A DNA stretch of 64,000 nt from Ancistrus triradiatus (taxonomy: Eukaryota; Chordata; Actinopteri; Siluriformes; Loricariidae). This document shows, piece after piece, positions 55,786 to 64,000 of this stretch (its first letter is position 1; the number at the start of each line of letters is the position of its first letter). The stretch spans positions 310,001-374,000 of the forward strand of contig JAJAGP010000018.1 of the NCBI GenBank assembly GCA_025084515.1, given 5' to 3'. Below the pieces are notes generated by a model. The model saw nothing but the letters and a program-made list of their open reading frames with translations, was not told the DNA's origin and searched no databases. Both the position numbers and the translations under genes were made by a program.

Positions 55786-57681
55786 ATGCATAGCTAACCA
55801 GATAAATACACAGATGGATGGGGATAGATTAATGATAGATTACTACTAGTACTGCTATTTCTACTACCAGAAGCACTTGTAATGTTGATGCATTTGTTTG
55901 CTGTGTAGTTAATTCTATATTTTTGGAGTGTATGCTAGAAGAATTAGTTTTTTTCTGTTGATATTTTCACTTTTTTCACATTTTCATGCTTTGCATTTTT
56001 GTTTTTGTACATTTGTAGGCATTTGTGTGAATTTTTGAGTGCACATGCAGTGCATCATTTTGACAGTAATCATTATTAGCTGCTATTCCAACATGGCGAG
56101 TTGAGCAAGATGGTTGTTCAGTCACATTAGGCTTTGTTCGTCATTAGTTCCGTCCAATGAACAGACAATTAAATCGGTAATCGCAATTATTTATACGACA
56201 TCTAATCGTCAGCTAGAGTTGCGTGATTGTGACAGGCCTTCTAGCACTAATCACATGATTTCTGTGTAACTGGTTTGGACTTGAAGTCACTTTCATAACC
56301 TATGATGCAGCATACAGCCTTTCACTAGCAAAATTACTTCAAGTAGGATGTCTTTTTCTTGATGGCGTCCTTGCGGTTGGGGTCAAGTGCACTTTGTTTT
56401 GGCTTAATAGAGAAATGAGATGTGCTTGGATTTATACTAAGTGCACAGATCAAGTGAATAAAGGGTTCAAAAGAAAATCAGTAGTGAATAATGGGATTGT
56501 ACTTAAAGTGAAAGCAATACCGTCTTCACAACTGCGCACAAATGGAGGACATGGCAGCTTATGGCTGACCGTTGAGGAAAAACATGCGTACGTTACATTA
56601 CACGAAAGCAAAGGTATCTCATTCTAATCATAAGGAACCAGTTCACAGCCAGTCATTTGCTGGAAAGTTTCCAAATGTGTCAAGATCCTGATTAAAATCA
56701 CCTTCCTTAGAACAGTGGAAAAGAAGAAAGAGTGTTCCAGCTGGCACTGGTTCTAATTTGGCCAAATACCCCTTCCCATTGGATCAAAGAAAAATGAATC
56801 TCGAGCACATGTGATGGAGGATCTCATTTGGCACAGACCTTTTTTTGGAAAATTTGCAAAAAGAGAAATTTGACTTGAGACTTGTGCCCTGCTAAGGCTG
56901 CGTTTAGCTGTGGTTATTAGGAAAATCAAGAAAAGGTCATCAAAACGCATCCATTAGACCAGCTGTGCCATAAGGCTGTATGCGTAAAGTATGCGTAGAA
57001 TTATGTGTGATAGATTTACATACGAAGCACACGCTCCGTTGTTATAATGGTATATTTTATAGGTAAGGCTGGTGCTTGTGTCACATCCGTAGTCCCTCAG
57101 CAGGTGTTTACAATGAGGATGAGATTTTTATTTGCTCACTGGGCTGCTCATAGCCGGCCGGGTCATTTATTTCCCCTTGCGTTTTTAAACTTTAATGTGG
57201 AGCCTGAGATCCAGACAATGATACAGCGATAGTCATTAAGAAAGGAAACACAGAAACCGGCGGGGGTGGCGAGTGAGGATCAGAGGCTAATTGTTAAGTA
57301 CATGATACTGAACGTTTGGCTGTTATTGAGCCCCATATTATATTAAATTATAGTAGAGAAATTGGTGAGCAGAGTTAGCCTTAGCCCCTGTCCAAGTCCT
57401 GAATATGTTTGGGTTTATTTTAAGCCAGCTGCAGACGTCACCGGACTCTTAAGTTGACTGACTTGATGCCTTATGTGCAACAAATAATAATTGTTAACAT
57501 GGGTCGCTTGAGCTCACGTAGTAAGGCCAGCATGATTTTCAATGAAAGTCCATCATGTACATTTGCATTACTGTGTACTGAGCCCCCATAAGTGTGCTTT
57601 GCCTTGGCGTCTACGAATTGCTCATGGTTAGATTTACTCAGTCCACAACATTATTTTTGATGTTAAACTTTCTACCAACAG
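55786..57681. other. Stretch without a gene; one MITE-like fragment
   Basis: 56165-56245 (ATCGGTAATCGCAATTATTT, ATCTAATCGTCAGC, GTGATTGTGACAGG) resembles fish hAT-like MITE interiors. 57040-57240 is repeat-free with CAGGTGTTTACAATGAG (forkhead-like) and may be regulatory. No other feature supported. Confidence 0.35.
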
Positions 57682-57809
57682 CAAACTGCGATGACAAGAG
57701 CTGGACGAGCTGATCGGCAGAAAGCCACAGTGATACACTACCATCTTGGAGACTTGACGGACGCCAGCGTGTTGGGCCACTGGGATAGCAAGATATTGGC
57801 GGGCTTCAG
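57682..57809 (+). CDS. Candidate host exon, unknown protein
   Basis: Acceptor TTTCTACCAACAG ends at 57681 and donor CAG/GTAGGC starts at 57810. The 128-bp interval is open in only one frame: from CAA it reads QTAMTRAGRADRQKATVIHY, then HLGDLTDASVLGHWDSKILA, then GF and a split codon (two bases, AG). The other two frames stop within 33 bases. GC content is higher than the flanks. It contains an in-frame ATG, so a first coding exon is also possible. I recognise no family. The pyrimidine tract before the acceptor is modest. Confidence 0.35.
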
Positions 57810-57811
57810 GT

Positions 57812-58097
57812 AGGCAAACCTCTCAGTATAGCTTTTTAGACAAAAATGTTACACGCAGATTAAGACTGACTGCGTTGTTAAAGAAAGCATTTTTTTTATT
57901 GAAACAAAATTATTAAAAAATATTAGTTCTAGTCTGAAACGTCACTACATGGATTTCAAATGTCTACGGCAAACTACATTATGAGGAGTTCAGCTGGAAA
58001 AAGGTAAGGTTATGATGTGCTACAATTAGAATATAGCAACCCTTGATAATGCAGAGACCAATCATGAAAAAAGTAACATGAGTTAACACGAATAATG
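57812..58097. other. Short stretch without a recognised feature
   Basis: AT-rich sequence between the candidate exon and the Tc1-like element; nothing recognised. Confidence 0.5.
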
Positions 58098-58099
58098 TA

Positions 58100-59707
58100 T
58101 AGTGGGGCAAAAAAGTATTTAGTCAGCCACTTTTTGTGCAAGTTCTTCTACTTAAAAAGATGAGAGAAGTCTGTAATTTTAATCATAGGTACACTTCAAC
58201 TATGAGAGACAAAATGAGAAAAAAAATCCAGGAAATCACATTGTAGGATTTTTAAAGAATTTAATTGTAAATCATGGTGTAAAATAAGTATTTGGTCACC
58301 CACAAACAAGCAGGATTTCTGCCTCTAACAGACCTGTAACTTCTCCTTTAAGAAGCTCTTCTGTCCTACACTCGTTACCAGTATTAATGGCACCTGTTTG
58401 ACCTCGTTATCTGTATAAAAGACACCTGTCCACAGCCTCAAACAGTCAGACTCCAAACTCAACCATGGCCAAGACCAAAGAGCTGTCGAAGGACACCAGG
58501 AAGAAAATTGTAGACCTGCACCTGGCTGGGAAGAGTGAATCTACAATAGGCAAGCAGGTTGGTGTGAATAAATCATCTGTGGGAGCAATTGTAAGAAAAT
58601 GGAAGACATACAAGACCATTGATAATCTCCCTCAATCTGGGGCTCCACGCAAGATCTCATCCCATGGGGTCAAACTGATCATGAGAACGGTGAGCAAAAA
58701 TTCCAGAACTACACGAAGGGACCTGATGAATGACCTGCAGAGAGCTGGGACCAAAGTAACAAAGGCTACCATCAGTAACACACTATGCCGTGAGGGGAAC
58801 TCAGATCCTGCAGTGGCCAGGCGTGCCCCCCTGCTTAAGCCAGTACATGTCCAGGCCCGTTCTGAAGTTTGCCAGAGAGAGAGCATATGGATGATCCAGA
58901 AGAGGATTTGGAGAATATCATGTGGTCAGAGGAAACCAAAATAGAACTTTTTGGTAAAAACCTCAACTCGTTGTGTTTGAGAGGAAGAAGAATGCTGAGT
59001 TGCATCCCAAGAACACCATACCTACTGTGAAGCATGGGGATGGAAACATCATGCTTTGGGGCTGTTTTTTCTGCAAAAGGGGACAAGGACGACTGATCCG
59101 TGTTAAGGGAAGAATGGGGAATGGGGCCATGTATTGTGAGATTTTAAGTCAAAACCTCCTTCCATCAGTGAGAGCATTGAAGATGGAACGTGGCTGGGTC
59201 CTTCCCAGCATGACAAATGATCCCAAACACAACGCTCGGGCAACGAAGGAGTGGCTCCGTAAAAAGCATTTCAAGGTCCTGGAGTGGCCTAGCCAGTCTC
59301 CAGACCTCAGCCCCATAGGAAATTTGTGGAGGGAGTTGAAAGTCCATGTTGCCCCACAAACATCATGCTCTTAGAGGAGATCTGCATGGAGGAATGGGCC
59401 AAAATACCAGCTACAGTGTGTGCCAACCTGGTGAAAGACTTACAGGAAACGTTTGACCTCTGTCATTGCCAACAAAGGTTATGTTACAAAGTATTGAGTT
59501 GAACTTTTATGTTATTGACCAAATACTTATTTTCCCACCATAATTTAAATTCTTTGAAAATCCTACAATGTGATTTCCTGGATTTTTTTTCTCATTTTGT
59601 CTCTCATAGTTGAAGTGTACCTATGATGAAAATTACAGACCTCTCTCATTTTTCTAAGTAGGAGAACTTGCATAATCAGTGGCTGACTAAATACTTTTGC
59701 CCCACTA
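58100..59707 (+). mobile_element. Tc1-like transposon, family D (GTGGGGCAAAAAAGTATT ends), inactive
   Basis: Starts TAGTGGGGCAAAAAAGTATT after TA (58098-58099) and ends ATACTTTTGCCCCACTA at 59707. The left arm (to about 58300) and right arm (from about 59510) are inverted copies with words such as GGTACACTTCAACTATGAGA and its inverse. About 1608 bp, near full length. The terminal C of each end is mutated, and the right TA is displaced by two bases. Confidence 0.92.
58465..59490 (+). pseudogene. Tc1-like transposase, family D, inactivated
   Basis: ATG at 58465: MAKTKELSKDTRKKIVDLHL, then helix-turn-helix sequence with SSVGAIVRKWKTYKTIDNLP, open for 159 codons until inserted bases at about 58862 and 58880 shift the frame. 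The first catalytic motif is recovered in another frame as WSEETK, with Asp changed to Glu (GAG). From 58973 a further frame reads KHGDGNIMLWGCFFCKRGQG, then NDPKHNARATKEWLRKKHFK and SPDLSPIGNLWRELK: the second-Asp motif is shifted by an extra A near 59215, and the catalytic Glu is replaced by Gly (SPIGNLW). Three catalytic positions are therefore damaged, apart from frameshifts. Confidence 0.9.
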
Positions 59708-59774
59708 ACTATTTTAACGAAATATGTCAAATTTGTAACAAACTACATACACACTCACAAATTACTTCATCAAG

Positions 59775-60112
59775 TACACCTGCTTGCCTACACGGTGATG
59801 GTGGCTGGACATTTTTGGTTGGTGAACTATTTTAAGTCCAACACTGACACTGAAGGGTTTAAGAACTCCAGCAGCACTGCTTTGTCTACTCCACTCATAC
59901 CAGCAGCACATCAGTGTCAGTCCAGTGCTGAGAATGACCCACCACCCATAAAGTACCTGAGATGTGTGGGTGCAGTGGGTGGCCCTGACCATTAGAGAAC
60001 AGAGTAAAGGTGTCTAAAAGTATGTAGAGAAAGAGACGGACTACAGTCTGTAATTCCAGAATTACAAAGTGCTTCTATAGGGTAAGTGGAACTGATAAAA
60101 TGCACAGCGAGT
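59775..60112 (+). repeat. Non-autonomous repeat Y, longer copy
   Basis: CACGGTGATGGTGGCTGG, TCCAACACTGACACTGAAGG, ACTCCACTCATACCAGCAGC, CAGTGCTGAGAATGACCCAC, CCCTGACCATTAGAGAACAG and GTGCTTCTATAGGGTAAGTG form the collinear body of an abundant fish repeat. Its last 150 bases match 27903-28050. Terminal sequences are not preserved. Its helper is unknown. Confidence 0.65.
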
Positions 60113-63100
60113 GATTGCTGAGCGTATGTTAGTGCAAACTATCTCCTCAAACCCTTCCACTTATTTTAGTAGCGTTCCTTTGAGTACTGTTTATGTAACA
60201 GGTGGATAATATTAACAGAAGTTCTCGCTTTTTGCTCATTACACAGTTTACTGGTCCAGTCAGACTTTGACTTAATTGAATTAGATGATTAAATACATTT
60301 GCAGATTTCACATATCAGCAACCTCATTATTAAAAAAAGAAGGTCTGTGAATCTTTATGAACGTGGAAATGGCACATTCATTAACGCAATCATACTCTAC
60401 GTCAATGCACTTGTTTTACAAACCAGCACACAACTGCAGCCACGTCATTGTTGATTAGCCAGGCTTATCCAGTTCTCTCTGTTCTTGATCTTCACACTCA
60501 TTATGAACTGTGTAATGGATGCTGTCCTGGTTTGTTGTTGTTTTTGACTGCTACTGATCTAATAACCTTCATGGCCCTCCTTAAGCACTGTGTTTTTTCA
60601 CTCTGGATTGTGGATATTGAAACTTATATATAATACAGTCATATAACATGCATATAATACGCCAGTAAGACCCAAAGTGACTCAAGAATGACTGTTCGCC
60701 ATTGACATGGTCAGGTTTTCCAAACTTATCTAGCGTTAACTGCATTCAGACATATGATTTATTGATTTTGTCTATCTATAACTTGAACAGTTGAACAGCA
60801 CATGGATATACTTTGTAAAAAACTATTTTAAGAGCAGTTTCAACTGCCCTAGACATCCAAGTACTCTTTTGTTTTTTTTGTTTTTTTCCCTTTTTGTTTT
60901 GTACATATTCACGTACACATTGATGATAAAGTAATAATATCACCGGTTATTTAGTATGTTTTCATCTATATTATATTCCTTCAGTGCAAAATGTATTAAA
61001 TTTGGGTTACTAGTCTGAATTCTGATGATTCCACAGTTTTGTTTTTTCTCACAGACCTGCTTTACTTCTAGTATTAAAAAAGCACCAGCCATCCCTAGAG
61101 CTTCAATTAATTCCAAGTGAAGCTGTTGACCCCTAGATGTTGACCCCTAGTGATTTCCTTCTGGAGCTAGTCATTAGCTGAACTAGCCAGCCTGCAACAG
61201 CTTAGCATAGCTGATCTTATCTCTGCAGTAGTAGCTATCTGATGCTGTTAAGCTACTCGTGTTTCTCAGCAAGATATACACTCACTAATCATTAGATTAC
61301 ATAGATCAATCTAACTGCGAAAAAATATATATATAGGAGAAACATTGCAAGCTATCTAACACTGGGATAACTGTTAAACTGTGCAATTAAAACCACCAGG
61401 CAGCCCTGCTGAAATAAATTAGCACATTCCTACATACGATGCTTCTTTTAAATGCATACTTAAAATAACTTCTCAACCACTGGCTTGAATGTAATTTAAT
61501 CTAAATGCTATAATTAGGCTTAATCATTCCAGTTGTGGTTGGTTAAAAGTTTTTTTTTTAAAGTATGTTATCTAAGCATTTTATCTTTTTATTATTATTA
61601 TTATTTGTTTGGATTTGGAATTTGTGTCATCTAAATGTACCTCATTTTTATTAATTGTAATTTTGACTTTAATTCATGTTCATAGCAGCCTAGGGCCCAT
61701 CAGAGTCAAATGACAGCTGATTCTGGTTTTAAATACACTTATCTGAAATGGTTCAGATATTGAGTATTTGGATATTGGGAAACTATTTCCATCATTTATG
61801 ATGTGAAAATACCTAACTCGTTCCAGTTTATTCCAGTCACCCTCTTTCCCAACTAACACTCACACAGTTTAATAGCTACAGTATTATAATTTCATATTAA
61901 TCAGTGAAATCTGCATAATATCGACTTTTTTGTGTTGCATTTTGGGTGGCGCTTCATCTCTTTGCCTTGTTATTATCTCCTCATAGGTGTCCTGTTACCT
62001 ATATCTACTACAACTTTTGTGTGTAATTTCAATGATGGGAGGGATGTATCTGAAAAGTCGTTAAAACCACAGAAAGTATATGGTTTATCATAATTTTCTG
62101 TTTCACAAATGGTACGATCCAAGATTTGCTGGTGTCTTTCCAGTCACAGTGTCCCTACCCAAAAAGTCAGATGTTCTTCCTTCACAAGTGTGGGAATGAC
62201 AGTCCAAGATCAAGTTAAAATGTACAAAAAGAAAAAGAAAACTCGGGGTTAGGTGTGTGTCCCATTGGTCCCACCCCTCAGCACCTCTAAAGCTCTTGAT
62301 TGGCCCTGATTACGATTAATGAACAATTGTTGTTGTTTTTCTGCCTCACAGTTCAGTGACAAGGTTTGTACTGTAAATATGCTCACCTATTAAAACTGGT
62401 ATAGTTTTTCTGATGAAAAATTGCATATCTGTGTGATTTTCAAATAACTTGTTGGTTTCTCATTGAATATTTCAACCAATTGAAATCATCCCTTGTGATC
62501 TAGCAGGACATGGCTTAGTTTATGCCATTTCTTTCCATCTTCTTGAATCTTTTTCAAATTGTGTAGCATTTGTAAGTGCTTGTATTATTGACAGCTCCTT
62601 TGTGGAGGCCCTTGCAGCTGAGTCAGTTTCTGTCTCTTTTTTGAGCCATATACTATTCATATTTGTTAACGTGGTTGTGCTACAAAAGGTTGGTGGTATT
62701 ATATTTGGTCACTGAAACTGTTTTTCCTCACTGACTGAAGTTAAAACGTGTCCAAACGGCGGACATGGCATTTTTCTTTGATACAAGCTAATCTGTGTGT
62801 GAGTTCTCCTTTATGTTGCTTCCATGTTGCTGATAAGAATAATAGACATGGGCAAGTTCACAAAGGTTAATGGTTCTGAATGTCGGTTTCCATTCATTTA
62901 GAGGATTATAACACTTTATATAGATTGTAGCCAGGGTTTCAGCACAGAGTTAAACTATTAACCAATGAGTCTACATAACAGATTATTGGAATGCAGGAAA
63001 AGACGTGCTTCACTAGCATAAAGAGACTAAACAAACTCAGTGGCCGTGGACTTGTTTGCTGTTTGTTGATTGCGACGACTGCAATGTTGATGAGGCCGCA

Positions 63101-63500
63101 TTTTTAATTGTTCCAAATGCGAAAAGTCTTGGGTCTGCTTGATGCTAACCTATACCAACAGTAATGATCTAAAGCATAGTTCATAGAACTAGCTCCAGAG
63201 CTGGCCCGGTTCCCCCGGGGCATGTGCACACACTCGGCGGGGATAATTAAAACGGATAATGAACTATAGCTTGAGTAGTAGTGTGAGTAGAACAATGACA
63301 AACCAAGTGGTGTTTGCGTGAATTGGCACGACTGTCTACAATTTCTGAAAGTCCATAATCAGCTTCGGTTATTGCCATTTTGAATGTTCCAAAATGAACT
63401 CTGACTTCTTATTCAACAGAATCCTTAGGTGTCATTTCAGTGACGTTTCATGTACAGTTCATATATGGAGCGCAGAAAGACAGACTCCCAAAAGACAAGT
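60113..63500. other. Stretch without a recognised feature
   Basis: AT-rich and apparently unique. A CTAGATGTTGACCC / CTAGTG direct repeat is near 61131-61152 and a TTATTA run near 61590-61603. Short frames (60448-60633, 63104-63301) have no recognised product. Confidence 0.45.
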
Positions 63501-64000
63501 GGCCTCATCCTCCCCTAGAGGCTTGTAATAGTCGCCATGCTTGACTGAGCGTCTTCCTTACACTGGCGTTAATGCAGCACGACCAAAAGTGAGGGCTTCG
63601 GCTCGGCTTCTCCGCCCCTCAAATAGATGCCCTGATCTACTTCTTTTATATCTGTTGGCCAGGCCACCAGGGTAATTATCTTCAGATTTCACACTTGATG
63701 AAGCAATGAAAGTGAGAGATGACCCGGGCTGAAAGTTAACACATCAGTCACACGCGGTAATAGGAATTTGAAGAAGAGGTGAATTAATCCCAGATATTCG
63801 AAAAAGGAATTATCTCCACGTTAACTGTTTTCGGCTTCCCAAACGCGGGCAGCCCTAAGAGGCACTCGGAGCCCTTAATCCTGGCCTTTCTTCCTACAGA
63901 GCTTGTGATGAAATTATTTTAATGTCTCTGTTCCCACGTGCCCGAGATCAAAGTTTACGCTGTTCCTTAAAAAGTAGGACGGCCAGAACGTATTAAGGTT
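63501..64000. other. Repeat-free end of window, possible conserved non-coding DNA
   Basis: Balanced base composition, no repeats, and many ordered words such as GGGTAATTATCTTCAG, GAGGTGAATTAATCCCAG and GATGAAATTATTTTAATG. This style is often seen in vertebrate developmental enhancers. CTTTCTTCCTACAG at 63887-63900 would be a good splice acceptor, but the downstream frames hit stops quickly (for example TGA at 63906). Confidence 0.3.

Noticed and set aside
63887..63910. Splice acceptor CTTTCTTCCTACAG followed by a coding exon
   Set aside because: Downstream frames reach stops within a short distance and no donor gives an exon of convincing length.

Overview
This window looks like non-coding vertebrate DNA, almost certainly from a teleost fish. 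I found no intact protein-coding gene, rRNA gene or functional tRNA gene. The fish assignment rests on several Tc1-like transposon families with long terminal inverted repeats, tRNA-derived SINEs whose tail contains CTCTGGATAAGGGCGTCTGC, short LINE 3' tails ending in AAATAAA plus a pentamer repeat, and small Ty3/gypsy-type LTRs. A siluriform or other otophysan is plausible but cannot be settled from the sequence alone. By my rough addition about a third of the window is recognisable repeat. The rest is unique AT-rich sequence, likely intergenic or intronic.

Layout. 1-4.1 kb: Tc1-family remnants, a complete 984-bp non-autonomous LTR element (2281-3264) with 233-bp LTRs and a CTACC target-site duplication, a LINE tail and a 470-bp Tc1-type MITE. 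5.4-8.9 kb: two copies of a family with ends CAGTGGTACCTCGGTTCTCG (one carrying a SINE) and LINE tails. 10.1-11.6 kb: a minisatellite of about 37 units of about 41 bp with higher-order structure. 12.7-14.9 kb: a long tetranucleotide tract interrupted by a dead Tc1-like element. 17-24 kb: remnants, LINE tails, a minus-strand LTR, and an unclassified repeat pair, one copy of which is split by another element. 26.2-28.1 kb: a second Tc1-like family and LINE debris. 31-38.9 kb: two more GGTTCTCG-family elements, a truncated Tc1 copy and a 740-bp solo LTR with a CTTTC duplication. 40.4-41.2 kb: a 392-bp tandem duplication that includes a SINE fragment. 44.6-49.5 kb: a full-length dead Tc1 element and a Tc1 element nested inside another Tc1 element. 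51.5-55.8 kb: SINEs and simple repeats. 58.1-60.1 kb: another dead Tc1 element and a non-autonomous repeat. 60-64 kb: mostly unique sequence.

Possible host coding content is limited to two candidate exons: 57682-57809 (+), 128 bp with AG/GT borders and only one open frame, and 47578-47237 (-), 342 bp with AG/GT borders inside a 169-codon open frame. I recognise neither protein and both are tentative.

The most interesting object is the small LTR element. It has a TATA-like box, and about 30 bp downstream of it a 9-base stretch that is exactly complementary to the bases just inside the 5' LTR. This is the arrangement expected for self-primed reverse transcription as in Tf1/sushi-group Ty3/gypsy elements, here in a sub-1-kb element with no recognisable polymerase.
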